Below are positions 23,828 to 32,855 of a stretch of 49,319 nt of DNA, in pieces (within the stretch, counting starts at the first letter, position 1; every line of letters starts with the position of its first letter). A program made the position numbers and the translations under genes. The DNA lies in NCBI RefSeq assembly GCF_030372275.1, contig NZ_JAUDDJ010000021.1, one strand, 5' to 3'. The notes below the pieces were generated by a model. It worked only from the letters and a program-made list of their open reading frames with translations, was not told the DNA's origin and did not search any database. The DNA comes from Lawsonibacter sp900766145. GTDB lineage: Bacteria > Bacillota > Clostridia > Oscillospirales > Oscillospiraceae.

Positions 23828-26244
23828 AGTTTTTTGCTCCTCTCCTTCTTGACCTTTCCGTTGGCGAAGAAGCCGGCGATGGTCTTACCCATGCCGCGGA
23901 AGAAGTGGCCGTTGCAGGCCTCCAGAATGGAGGCAGTCATCTCTGTGGTCACCAGACCGTTGCTCATCTTGGCCAGACCGCGGAAAGGCATGCTGTGGAT
24001 AAAGAGAACGTTCAGGTTGGGCTGGTCCTTCTCTTCGCTCTTGCGCTGGATGGCGGCCAGACGGCCGGCGGCGAAGCGGGCCACAAAACCCTTGGCGTAA
24101 ATCATCTGGGACAGGCTGTCGTTGTAGCCCAAGGGGCGGGAGCGGTCCCACTTGTCCTGGGGAATGGGACGGCCCAGCAGGGTGGTAAACTGGTCGTCGG
24201 GGACGGCCTGCACCTGGGCGGAATAGTAACAGGACAGCTTCTCCCGGTTGTAGGGGATGGGAGCGCCGGTGCCCTCCACCTCTACCTGAGCAGTGAGGAG
24301 AATGTCGGCGGCGCTGGCGCCCACCTCCAGGCGGTAGGTGCCGCCCTCGATCTCCCAGCGGTTGGTCTTCACGTTGAAGTAACGGAAGGCCTTGTCGTCC
24401 AGGGAGATGGTGACGGTGCGGCTCTCTCCGGGCTGGAGGAACACCTTGGCAAAGCCCTTGAGCTCCCGCAGGGGGGTGAAGAGCTGGCTGTCAGGACGGG
24501 AGACATACAGCTGAGCGATCTCCGCGCCAGCCCGCTTGCCGGTGTTGGTGAGGGTGAAGGTGACCTTCTCCTTGTCGGCCTTCAGGTCCGAGTAGGCAAA
24601 GGTGGTGTAGCTCAGACCAAAGCCGAAGGGGAAGCGTACCGCCTTCTGGGCGGTGAGGTAGTAGCGGTAGCCCACGAAGATGGACTCCCGGTACTGGGCG
24701 GTGAGCTCCCGGCCGGGGAAGAAATCCCGGTTGGGGGTGTCGTCGTAGACCAGAGGATAGGTCTCGGCCAGCTTGCCGGAGGGGTTCACCTTGCCGGTAA
24801 GGATGTCGGCCATGGCGCCGGCACCCGCCTGGCCGCCCAGATAGCCGTGAACGATGGCGGCCGCCTTGTCGTACCAGGGCAGCTCCACGGGAGAGCCACC
24901 GGAGAGGACCACCACCACCTTGGGGTTGGCGGCGGCCACCGCCTCCAGCAGGCGGTTCTGATTGGCGGGCAGACGCATGTGGGTGCGGTCCATGCCCTCG
25001 CTCTCAAAGATCTCAGGCAGACCCAGATAGAGCAGCACCACATCGGCCTGGCCGGCCAGCTGGACGGCGGCCTGCTGAAGGCCCGCGTCCTCCTTGCCGT
25101 TGCGCAGGTAGCCCTGGGCGTGGCCCACCACGTCCAGGCCGCTCTCCTTCAGGCAGTCCAGCGGCTTATCCAGCTTGGTGGGGTTTACCAGGGAGGAACC
25201 GGCGCCCTGATACCGGGGCTCCAGAGCCATGTCGCCGATGACGGCCACCCGGGTGCTGGGAGCCAGGGGCAGCAGATCGCCCTCATTCTTCAGCAGCACG
25301 GCAGTCTGGGCGGCGGCCTGACGGGCCACAGCATGGTGGGCCTCCTGGTCGAAGTTGCGCTTGCCGCCGGCGGTGGCCTCGTGGGTGGCCAGAATCACGT
25401 CCAGCAGCTGGTCCACCCGCAGGTCGATCTCCCCTTCGGTGATCTTGCCCGCCTTCAGGGAGGCCATCAGCTCCCGGTCGCTGTCGCCGATGGTGCCGGG
25501 CATCTCCAGGTTGCTGCCCGCCTTGATGCCGGCGGTCTGGCTGTTGCAGCCGCCCCAGTCGGTGACCACAAAGCCGTCAAAGCCCCACTCGTCCCGGAGG
25601 ATCTCAGTGAGCAGGTGGGCGTTCTCGTTGGCGTAGGTGCCGTTTACCTTGTTGTAGGAGGACATGATGGACTTGGGGTGGCCCTCCTTGACGGCGATCT
25701 CAAAGTTGGTGAGGTAGAGCTCCCGCAGGGTCCGCTCGTCCACCACGCTGTCGCTGGTCATGCGCAGCAGCTCCTGGGAGTTGGCGGCAAAGTGCTTGGG
25801 GCAGGCGGAGATGCCGTTTTCCTGCACGCCGCGGATGAAGGCGGCGGCCATCTTACCGCCCAGGTAGGGGTCCTCGGAGTAGTACTCAAAGTCCCGCCCG
25901 CCCAGAGGGCTGCGCTTGGTGTTCAGGCCGGGGCCCAGCAGCACGTTTACCTGCTGGCAGGCGGCCTCCTCGCCGATGGTGCGGCCGCACAGGGTGGCCA
26001 GCTCCTCGTCCCAGCTGTTGGCAATGCCGGCGGCGGTGGGGAAGCAGGTGGCGGGCTGGCTGGCATTGATGCCTAAGTGGTCGCCCTCTCCCAGCTGCTT
26101 GCGTACTCCGTGGGGGCCGTCAGACAGGAACATGCTGGGTACACCCGCCTTGGGAAAGGGGTAGGTGCTCCACACGTCCCGGCCGGAGAGCAGGGCAATC
26201 TTTTGTTCCAGGGTCAGCTTATCCAGAATATCTTGGTGTTTCAC
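23824..26244 (-). CDS. Glycoside hydrolase family 3 protein (beta-glucosidase type), cytosolic
   Basis: The 806-residue enzyme removes terminal beta-linked sugars. Domain order is standard: GH3 N-terminal barrel (about 1-320) with SDGPHGVR, GRDFEYYSEDPYLGG, CPKHFAANSQE and the nucleophile Asp229 in GFVVTDWGG; the C-terminal sandwich (about 320-520) with LLLKNEGDLLPLAP and the candidate acid/base Glu in FESEGMDR; and a fibronectin-III-like domain with YVSRPDSQLFTPLRELKGFAKV. A ~150-residue extension follows with PFRGLAKMSNGLVTTEM. There is no signal peptide. The start is GTG with Shine-Dalgarno gggag. The sugar specificity cannot be fixed from sequence. Confidence 0.93.
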   Translation of the reverse strand: MKHQDILDKLTLEQKIALLSGRDVWSTYPFPKAGVPSMFLSDGPHGVRKQLGEGDHLGINASQPATCFPTAAGIANSWDEELATLCGRTIGEEAACQQVNVLLGPGLNTKRSPLGGRDFEYYSEDPYLGGKMAAAFIRGVQENGISACPKHFAANSQELLRMTSDSVVDERTLRELYLTNFEIAVKEGHPKSIMSSYNKVNGTYANENAHLLTEILRDEWGFDGFVVTDWGGCNSQTAGIKAGSNLEMPGTIGDSDRELMASLKAGKITEGEIDLRVDQLLDVILATHEATAGGKRNFDQEAHHAVARQAAAQTAVLLKNEGDLLPLAPSTRVAVIGDMALEPRYQGAGSSLVNPTKLDKPLDCLKESGLDVVGHAQGYLRNGKEDAGLQQAAVQLAGQADVVLLYLGLPEIFESEGMDRTHMRLPANQNRLLEAVAAANPKVVVVLSGGSPVELPWYDKAAAIVHGYLGGQAGAGAMADILTGKVNPSGKLAETYPLVYDDTPNRDFFPGRELTAQYRESIFVGYRYYLTAQKAVRFPFGFGLSYTTFAYSDLKADKEKVTFTLTNTGKRAGAEIAQLYVSRPDSQLFTPLRELKGFAKVFLQPGESRTVTISLDDKAFRYFNVKTNRWEIEGGTYRLEVGASAADILLTAQVEVEGTGAPIPYNREKLSCYYSAQVQAVPDDQFTTLLGRPIPQDKWDRSRPLGYNDSLSQMIYAKGFVARFAAGRLAAIQRKSEEKDQPNLNVLFIHSMPFRGLAKMSNGLVTTEMTASILEACNGHFFRGMGKTIAGFFANGKVKKERSKKL

Positions 26245-26335
26245 AATCTATCTCCCTTTCATTCAGCGGTATGGATATAAATGCGGATGTAAGGGGGAAT
26301 CCCCCCGGTGGGCCCGGGGGGATCTCCTAGGGTAG

Positions 26336-29218
26336 TTAAGCCTGAGTGGAGGCGTCCTCCATCTTCTTGGACTTCTTGATGATCATCACCGCGCCGGCGA
26401 CCAGGATCACGCCCACCACCACGTCGATGGCGATGGCAGCGATCTGCCAGCCCTGGAGCCCGCCGCCGGACAGGTTGGCGGGATCATAGGCACGGGAGTT
26501 CACGGTGGTGTACAGGATGTTCTTACAGGCCTGACGCATAGCCAGCACGGAGGTGGCGCTGGTGGTGTCGGTGACATGGTTGGTCTCGGTGTCGTAGGCA
26601 ACCAGCATGCAGTCGGTGCCGCCGCGGATGGCCTGGTCGGAGTCCATGTAGCCGTACACGCCGAAGTAGTCGGTGAGCACGAAGCCCTGGAAGCCCCACT
26701 CGTCACGCAGCACGTTGTTGAGCAGCTCGTCGCAAGCGCCGGCCCAGGTGGTGCCGATGTAGTTGAAGGAGGACATGACCGCCTGGCAGCCGCCGTCCTT
26801 CACGGCGATCTCGAAGGGCTTGAGGTAGATCTCACGGATGGACTGCTCGTTGGCCCAGGTGCACAGCATACCGCAGCGGTTGGTCTCCTGGTCGTTGAGG
26901 GCGAAGTGCTTCATGTAGGCATACACGCCGTGCTCCTGGGCACCCAGGATGGCGCTGGCAGCCATGTTGCCGCCCAGAACGCCGTCCTCAGAGTAGTACT
27001 CGAAGTTACGGCCGGCGAAAGCGGAGCGGTGGGTGTTCATAGCGGGAGCGTACCAGCCGGACACGCCCATCTCGTCGGCCATCTTGCCGATGCGCTCGCC
27101 GAAGTCATTGGCCAGGTCCACATTCCAGGTAGCGGCGATCATGACAGCGGCGGGGAAGCCGATGGAGCCCTTACCGGTGAAGTTATTGTTGATGGAGGCA
27201 GGGCCGTCGCAGTCGATGGTCTGCACCTTGCCGATGCTGTTGATAGCGGAGGTCTGGTAGCCGCCGATGGCGATGAGGGTATCCATCTCAGACACGGTCA
27301 TCTGGTCCAGCAGCTCATCCCACTGGGGATCGTCATAGTCCACGCCCCGCAGATCCTCCAGCTTCAGGCCGTTCTTGGCGCCGGTGGTGGGCATCTCGTC
27401 GTCGGGGTTGTTGAACTCGTTGGGATCGTAGTTGCTGTTGTTATAGAAGGTAGCCTTGGTCTCCTCATCCATGGTGAAGTTGGTGGGAGCGGCGGTGGCC
27501 TCGTCGTAGTTGGCAAAGCCATTGGCGCGGCTGAGGTAGGTCACATCGCCCTCAGCGAAGGCGAACTGGTTGGAAGCAGCCACGGCGTCGGTGGAGCGGG
27601 GGCTGGTGTCGCCGTAGGTAATGGTGGTGGGAACGTTGTAGGTCTGGGAAGCGATGACGGTGTGAGAGTCAGAATTGATGGAGATCACATAGTCGCCGGC
27701 CTCCAGCACGTAGGCACCGGCACCGTAGGTGTCATAGGAGGCCATGTCCTCCGCGTCGAAGGAGATGGTCAGGGTCTGGGAGGCGCCGGGCTCCAGCAGG
27801 TCGGTCTTGTCGAAGGCGATGAGGTTGGCGCTGGCCTTCTCGATGCCGCCGCTTACGTAGGGGGGATTGTAGTAGACCTGGACCACGTCCTTGCCGGCCA
27901 CATCGCCGGTGTTGGTGACGGTCACGTCAAAGGTGATGGTGCCGTTGCTCTCGGAGATAGCGCCCATCTCCTGGGTGAAGGTGGTGTAGCTCAGGCCGTA
28001 GCCGAAGGGATACTGAACGGTGGCCTCGTAGTCGATGAGGCCTTCAGCGGCGGCAGTCTCATAGAACTTGTAGCCTACATAGATGCCCTCCACGTAGTTG
28101 ACAAAGGAGGGGACAACACCGTCCACGGCAAACTCGTCCATGTTGTCATAGAACATGCTGCCGAAGTTGTTCCAGTTGGGGGTCTGGGTCAGGTCGTAGA
28201 CATAGGTGTCTACCATCTTGGCGGAGGGGTTCACATCGCCCACCAGGATCTCGCCCAGGGCGTTGAAGCCCTTCTGGCCGGGGCCGGCCATAACCAGGGC
28301 ACCCTTGATGGAATCATACTGGTCCAGCCAGCCCAGCTCCATGGGGTTGGCGGCGTTGATGACCACGATGACGTTGTCAAACTCGCTGGTGACGCGCTCC
28401 ACCATGGCGATTTCCCGGTTGCTCAGCTCCAGGTAGTGCTTGCTGGCATCCAGGTCGTCGGTCTGGGAGCTCATACGCATGCCGGAGGCACCGAAGGTGC
28501 CGCCCTCCTGGAAGGTATCCTCGCCGTCGTAGCTGGTGGGCAGGTCGGCGCCCTCGCCGCCGGAGCGGGAGATGACGATCAGGGCGGTGTCGGAGAACTC
28601 CTTGGCGTTCTCAAAGATGCCAGCGGCATCATACTCGTCCATGGTGGGCTCGGGAATGGTCCAGTCCTGGCCCCACATGCCCACGGTGGGACGAGCATCA
28701 CGGAACTCGGTGTAGAAGTCGGAGATGGTGGTGTTGTACTCGATGCCGGCGTTGCTCAGGCCCTCCAGCAGGGAGACGGTGGGATAGGACTCAGACAGGC
28801 CGCCGGAGCCAGTACCGCCGTAGACGGGGTTGGTGGAGGACCAACCGAACACGTTGACCTTGGTGTTGCTCAGGGGCAGGGAGCCCTCGTTCTTCACCAG
28901 GACGATGCCCTCTTCGGCGATGGTCTGGCACAGCTCGTTGGCGGAGGCAGCGGTCTCCTCGGTGACGGAGCCGTCGCCCATGGCCAGGGAGATCATGCTG
29001 CTCATGGGGCCAAAGCAGATGAGGTTCACGGTGACGGCGATGGCCAGCACCATGGCCAGGGCGGCCTCGCCCCGGATCAGGAACTTCTTGGACCGGGCCA
29101 TCTTGCGGCAGGCGATCATGGCCACGATGGCCAGGACCAGCACGACGGCAAGCCCGATCAGGTAGGGTTTGCAGGTGTTCAACACGGAGATGACGTCTTC
29201 AATGTTGATGGCAAGCAT
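26336..29218 (-). CDS. Membrane-anchored, circularly permuted GH3 beta-glucosidase
   Basis: A 960-residue GH3 enzyme whose domains are in swapped order. Two N-terminal membrane helices (about 15-36 and 48-70) precede the GH3 C-terminal sandwich (about 90-400, LVKNEGSLPLSNTKVNVFGW), a fibronectin-III-like domain (about 420-520), then the catalytic barrel (about 600-890) with DCDGPASINNNF, AGRNFEYYSEDGVLGG, MKHFALNDQETNR and the nucleophile Asp850 in GFVLTDYFG. A last membrane helix (about 925-950) and a basic tail close the protein. The ATG at 29218 has AGGAGG upstream. Permuted GH3 enzymes are known from ruminal and gut Firmicutes. The catalytic part is presumably extracellular. Confidence 0.93.
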   Translation of the reverse strand: MLAINIEDVISVLNTCKPYLIGLAVVLVLAIVAMIACRKMARSKKFLIRGEAALAMVLAIAVTVNLICFGPMSSMISLAMGDGSVTEETAASANELCQTIAEEGIVLVKNEGSLPLSNTKVNVFGWSSTNPVYGGTGSGGLSESYPTVSLLEGLSNAGIEYNTTISDFYTEFRDARPTVGMWGQDWTIPEPTMDEYDAAGIFENAKEFSDTALIVISRSGGEGADLPTSYDGEDTFQEGGTFGASGMRMSSQTDDLDASKHYLELSNREIAMVERVTSEFDNVIVVINAANPMELGWLDQYDSIKGALVMAGPGQKGFNALGEILVGDVNPSAKMVDTYVYDLTQTPNWNNFGSMFYDNMDEFAVDGVVPSFVNYVEGIYVGYKFYETAAAEGLIDYEATVQYPFGYGLSYTTFTQEMGAISESNGTITFDVTVTNTGDVAGKDVVQVYYNPPYVSGGIEKASANLIAFDKTDLLEPGASQTLTISFDAEDMASYDTYGAGAYVLEAGDYVISINSDSHTVIASQTYNVPTTITYGDTSPRSTDAVAASNQFAFAEGDVTYLSRANGFANYDEATAAPTNFTMDEETKATFYNNSNYDPNEFNNPDDEMPTTGAKNGLKLEDLRGVDYDDPQWDELLDQMTVSEMDTLIAIGGYQTSAINSIGKVQTIDCDGPASINNNFTGKGSIGFPAAVMIAATWNVDLANDFGERIGKMADEMGVSGWYAPAMNTHRSAFAGRNFEYYSEDGVLGGNMAASAILGAQEHGVYAYMKHFALNDQETNRCGMLCTWANEQSIREIYLKPFEIAVKDGGCQAVMSSFNYIGTTWAGACDELLNNVLRDEWGFQGFVLTDYFGVYGYMDSDQAIRGGTDCMLVAYDTETNHVTDTTSATSVLAMRQACKNILYTTVNSRAYDPANLSGGGLQGWQIAAIAIDVVVGVILVAGAVMIIKKSKKMEDASTQA

Positions 29219-29384
29219 TTCTTTTCTTCCTCCTGTCGTGTTTTTGGGAAGGACGCACACAGAACCGCCCCTCCCGAATCTGAGAGGAGTTTATCACAAC
29301 TTAACCTGGATTTTTCACACAAGGCACAAACTGCTGTCTTTTGGACGCAAACTGCAAAAAAACTTGTGAAAGTACACAAAATGA

Positions 29385-29420
29385 AACCCCGCTTGTTTGG
29401 CAGTATAAACAAGCGGGGTG
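29385..29420 (-). terminator. Terminator after the sensor kinase gene
   Basis: A perfect 12-bp stem (29387-29398 with 29407-29418, 8-nt loop) followed on the minus strand by TTTCATTTTG. It separates the kinase operon from the GH3 promoter region. Confidence 0.82.
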
Positions 29421-29448
29421 GTCCGCAAGGGGAAAGTTTTTCCGCAGT

Positions 29449-30753
29449 TTAATGGTGCTCCAGGGGGAAGAGCAGGGTAAGCTGAAACCACTCATCCTTG
29501 GCCTGGACGGTCATAGTGCCACCGTATTTTTGGGCGGTGTAGCGCATGCTCTTCAGTCCGTAGCCGTGGTACTCCCGGTCGGCCTTGGTGGTCACTGGCA
29601 GACCGTGATCAAAGACGGGGGGCGTAGGGCAGTAGTTTTCACATCGGATGACCAAAAAGTCCTTCTTGGCGTAGACCTCCAGATGAACGAGCCGCTTTTC
29701 CTTATCCGGGATAGACAGCTCACACTCAATGGCGTTGTCCAAGGCGTTGCCGAAGAGGGTACAGATGTCCATTACGTCCATAAAGGCCAGCCGGGCCCCG
29801 TCGGCCACGCAGGTGAGCTTGATCTGATGCTTGGCGCAGTAGAGGCTCTTACCGGTGAGCACCGTGTCCAGCACCGAGTTGCCCGTCTTATTCTGGGCCT
29901 CGTAGTGTTGGATCTCCTCCTCCATCTGGTCCAGAAAGGCGGAGCGGCGGGCGGGGTCCTGCTCGGCCCGAAGGACAGCGATCTGGTGCTTCAGGTCGTG
30001 GTACTTACGGTTGATGACGTCGATGGATTCCCGGGACTGGCGGTACTGCACATACTGGTTTTGCAGGATATTTTTGATGGCGTCCAGCTCCCGGCGGGTG
30101 TGCAGCTCAAAGAGCTGGATGTGGTAGGCATAGAGGATGACTACTCCGGCCAGATCCACCAGGGTGCGGATGTTGGCGATCTCCTGCTCCACCGAGCTGG
30201 TGAAGGGAGTGTTGGCGGTGACAAAGCTCATGTTGCTGATGAGGAAGGCGGCCAGGCCCATGGAGGCGGCGGACAGCAGCTCCCGCCCGGTCATCCGGGG
30301 CAGGTCGCCCCCCTGGGATACCCGCTGCTCCAGGTGGTAGGCCAGCAGAAACACGCTGCCGTATATCACAACGAGAAAGGCGGTGGCCGGAACAAAACCA
30401 TCGATTTTGGTTTCCCACACAAAGAAGGCATACAGCTGCCACTCCAGCGAGGCGGTAAATTCCGCCAGCAGGAAGGCCCGCACCGTGCAGTAGCCCGCAC
30501 CCAGCAGGTCGCTGCGGCCGCAGAGCGCCAAAAACAAAAACATAAGCCCCACCGCTACCGCCATGGCGGGCATCCAGAAGGCCACCGGAAGGGAGCCGGT
30601 CCCCTCCAGCCACACAACCTGCACCACCAGTGCGCCCGCTGCGGTCAGCCAGAACCGGGGGCCGCGGAGCCTGCGGGAGTATTGGAGCAGAAAGAGCATG
30701 CAGGAGCCCCACTCGGCCAGAGCGGTAAACAGGCGGGGCATGGTTTCACTCAC
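29449..30753 (-). CDS. GHKL-type sensor histidine kinase (AgrC/NatK-like)
   Basis: A 434-residue kinase with about six N-terminal membrane helices (residues 1-215), a linker helix, and a cytoplasmic GHKL domain. The phosphorylation site is in INRKYHDLKHQI (about 253-264), the N-box is LFGNALDNAIE, and the G-box is YHGYGLKSMRYTAQKYGG. This is the class that pairs with LytTR regulators and often senses peptides or cell-surface signals. Its GTG start overlaps the regulator stop by 4 bp. It is adjacent to the permuted GH3 gene but ends in its own terminator. Confidence 0.92.
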   Translation of the reverse strand: MSETMPRLFTALAEWGSCMLFLLQYSRRLRGPRFWLTAAGALVVQVVWLEGTGSLPVAFWMPAMAVAVGLMFLFLALCGRSDLLGAGYCTVRAFLLAEFTASLEWQLYAFFVWETKIDGFVPATAFLVVIYGSVFLLAYHLEQRVSQGGDLPRMTGRELLSAASMGLAAFLISNMSFVTANTPFTSSVEQEIANIRTLVDLAGVVILYAYHIQLFELHTRRELDAIKNILQNQYVQYRQSRESIDVINRKYHDLKHQIAVLRAEQDPARRSAFLDQMEEEIQHYEAQNKTGNSVLDTVLTGKSLYCAKHQIKLTCVADGARLAFMDVMDICTLFGNALDNAIECELSIPDKEKRLVHLEVYAKKDFLVIRCENYCPTPPVFDHGLPVTTKADREYHGYGLKSMRYTAQKYGGTMTVQAKDEWFQLTLLFPLEHH

Positions 30754-31460
30754 CGGGCGCCACCTCCCATGTAGGCGGTCAGGGCCTCCAGAAAGGGGGC
30801 CTTGCGGGAGCGGCTGATGAGCAGCTTATGCTCTCCCACCAGGGCGCAGTTGTCCTGGATGCCGTCCACGTGCTCCAGGTTCAGGAGATAGCCCTTGTTG
30901 CTGCGGAAGAAGTGGTAGCCCTCCAGCTTCTCCTCCGCGTCCTTGATGGTCCCGGCGCTGACGTACTCCTCCTCGGCGGTGTGGTAGATGAGCCGATGGC
31001 CCTGGCTCTCCACAAAGGTGATGTCCTCCACCGCCAGCTTCATGGCGCCTCCCTTGATGGGCACGGTAATATAGGTGCGCTCCCGGCGGCGCATCCGGCT
31101 CAGAGCCCGGCTCAAACGCTGGGCAAAGGTGGCGTAGCCCACCGGCTTGAGCATGTAGTCCAGGGCGTCCACCTCATAGCCCCGGATGGCGTACTGGGCC
31201 ATGTTGGTGATAAAAATGATGATGACCTCCGGGTCGGTGCGGCGGATCAGCTCCGCGGTGGCCATTCCATCCAGAAAGCGCATCTGGACATCTAAGAAAA
31301 CCAGATCAAACTGTCCATGATACTGCTCCAGCAGGTCCTCTCCATCGGCAAACAGAGACACCTCAAAGCTTTTGCCCGACTCCCGGGCATATTGGTCCAC
31401 ATAGGTTTGCAGTTGATGAGCCCAAGACAGATCGTCCTCAGCCACAGCGATTCGGATCAT
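30750..31460 (-). CDS. LytTR-family response regulator
   Basis: A 236-residue DNA-binding regulator. The receiver domain (1-120) has the acidic pair VAEDD, the phospho-acceptor Asp in DLVFLDVQM (residue ~58), and the Lys in YMLKPVGYATF. The LytTR DNA-binding domain (about 135-233) has ITFVESQGHRLIYHTAEEEY and FFRSNKGYLLNLEHVDGI. The start is the ATG at 31460 with gggaggtg upstream; the longer frame to 31610 crosses the promoter. It precedes and overlaps its partner kinase. Confidence 0.94.
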   Translation of the reverse strand: MIRIAVAEDDLSWAHQLQTYVDQYARESGKSFEVSLFADGEDLLEQYHGQFDLVFLDVQMRFLDGMATAELIRRTDPEVIIIFITNMAQYAIRGYEVDALDYMLKPVGYATFAQRLSRALSRMRRRERTYITVPIKGGAMKLAVEDITFVESQGHRLIYHTAEEEYVSAGTIKDAEEKLEGYHFFRSNKGYLLNLEHVDGIQDNCALVGEHKLLISRSRKAPFLEALTAYMGGGAR

Positions 31461-31521
31461 CCGGGCACCTCCCTTCCGAAAAAATCTTTCTGGATCACAC
31501 GGCTGGCATTTTTTCATATTT

Positions 31522-31550
31522 ACTATACCAAAGAAACCTATCTGGGTAAA
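31522..31550 (-). promoter_or_regulatory. Promoter of the LytTR/GHKL operon
   Basis: On the minus strand TTTACC (31545-31550), a 17-bp spacer and TATAGT (31522-31527). Confidence 0.7.
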
Positions 31551-31603
31551 GAGAAATGCAAAAAATGATGGCGGCGGCAAGTGCCCGCCCGGATAGGAGG
31601 ATA

Positions 31604-31632
31604 TTGACAATCCATCCGGGAAAAAGTACTCT
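31604..31632 (+). promoter_or_regulatory. Promoter of pfk
   Basis: TTGACA at 31604-31609, a 17-bp spacer and TACTCT at 31627-31632, about 30 bp upstream of the pfk start. Confidence 0.7.
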
Positions 31633-31663
31633 TGTACCAGATTGTAATGAAGGGGGAACTCTT

Positions 31664-32740
31664 ATGAAAAAGCGAGTGGGTATCCTGACCTCCGGCGGCG
31701 ACTGTCCGGGCCTGAACGCCACCATCCGAGGGGTGGCCAAGGCTCTGTACCAGCGCTTTGGGGAGGACGTGACCATCATCGGCATTTCCAATGGCTTCTC
31801 CGGCCTCATCAACGGCGAGTGGCGGGAGATGAAGCCCTATGAATTTTCCGGCATCCTCACCGTGGGCGGTACCATTCTGGGCACCAAGCGCACGCCCTTC
31901 AAGCTCATGCGGGTGGTGGGCGAAGACGAGGTGGACAAGGTGGCCGAGATGAAGAAGAACTACGCGGCCATGAAGCTGGACTGCCTTCTCTGCCTGGGCG
32001 GCAACGGCACCCATAAGACGGCCAACCTTCTGGCTGAGGAGGGCCTGAACATCATTGGCCTGCCCAAGACCATCGACAACGACATCTACGGCACCGACGT
32101 GACCTTCGGCTTCCACTCTGCCGTTGACATTGCCACCGAGGCCATCGACCGGGTCCACACCACCGCCGGCAGCCACAGCCGCTGTATGCTGGTGGAGCTG
32201 ATGGGCAACAAGGCAGGCTGGCTCACCCTGTACGCAGGCATCGCCGGCGGCGCGGACATCATCCTCATCCCCGAGCGGCCCTATACCATTGAAAAGGTGT
32301 GCGCCGCCATCGAGAACCGGGCCAAGCAGGGCAAGCACTTCTCCATCCTGGCGGTGGCCGAGGGCGTCTATGACGTCAAGGAGTCCCGCATGAAGAAGAA
32401 GGAGCGTCTGGCCAAGCGCAAGGAGGAGGGCATCACCACCGCCACCAACCGCATCGCCCGCCAGATCGAGGAGATGACCGGCTTTGAGACCCGCACCTGC
32501 GTCCCCGGACACACCCAGCGGGGCGGCAGTCCCTCCCCCTATGACCGGGTGTTGGCCACCCAGTTTGGCTCCTACGCCGCCAAGATGGTGGAGGACGGCA
32601 ACTTCGGTATCACCGTGGCCATGAAGAACAACCACGTGGGAGAAAATAAGCTCGCCGATATCGCCGGCAAGAGCCGCCTGGTCCCCGACGGCCACGGCAT
32701 GCTGGAAGTGGCCCGGCGCATGGGCATTTCCCTGGGATAA
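31664..32740 (+). CDS. pfk: 6-phosphofructokinase, non-canonical active-site type
   Basis: Phosphorylates fructose 6-phosphate in glycolysis. From the ATG at 31664 (Shine-Dalgarno agggggaa) the protein has 358 residues, longer than the ~320 of E. coli PfkA. It has GILTSGGDCPGLNA, then G112-G113-N114-G115-T116 where ATP enzymes have GGDGS, and P134-K135-T136-I137-D138-N139-D140, where Lys replaces the Gly of ATP enzymes. The catalytic base Asp138 is kept. Gly115 argues for ATP and Lys135 is usual in pyrophosphate enzymes, so the phosphate donor is not settled by sequence. Confidence 0.93.
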   Translation: MKKRVGILTSGGDCPGLNATIRGVAKALYQRFGEDVTIIGISNGFSGLINGEWREMKPYEFSGILTVGGTILGTKRTPFKLMRVVGEDEVDKVAEMKKNYAAMKLDCLLCLGGNGTHKTANLLAEEGLNIIGLPKTIDNDIYGTDVTFGFHSAVDIATEAIDRVHTTAGSHSRCMLVELMGNKAGWLTLYAGIAGGADIILIPERPYTIEKVCAAIENRAKQGKHFSILAVAEGVYDVKESRMKKKERLAKRKEEGITTATNRIARQIEEMTGFETRTCVPGHTQRGGSPSPYDRVLATQFGSYAAKMVEDGNFGITVAMKNNHVGENKLADIAGKSRLVPDGHGMLEVARRMGISLG

Positions 32741-32755
32741 AAGGGAATCCAGGGG

Positions 32756-32812
32756 TTGACTTTTCCTTGCTTCTGGGTTATGATACTTTAACGGTTTAAA
32801 GATTGAAACCGC
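32756..32812 (+). promoter_or_regulatory. Promoter and palindrome upstream of the acyl-CoA synthetase gene
   Basis: TTGACT at 32756-32761, a 17-bp spacer and TATGAT at 32779-32784. Just after the expected start lies CGGTTT-8 nt-AAACCG (32793-32812), an inverted repeat in an operator position. Confidence 0.7.
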
Positions 32813-32855
32813 GAAAGTATCCGGGCCCCGCCCGGTTTTGAAAGGAACGAGCGCC

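Noticed and set aside
26576..29452. A 958-codon open frame on the plus strand antisense to the permuted GH3 gene
   Set aside because: Its translation is Gly/Val/His-rich low-complexity sequence with no family resemblance, a normal result of high third-position GC opposite a real gene. The same applies to the long frames at 19607-21886 (+), 23905-26076 (+), 6313-8286 (-) and 8882-11137 (-).
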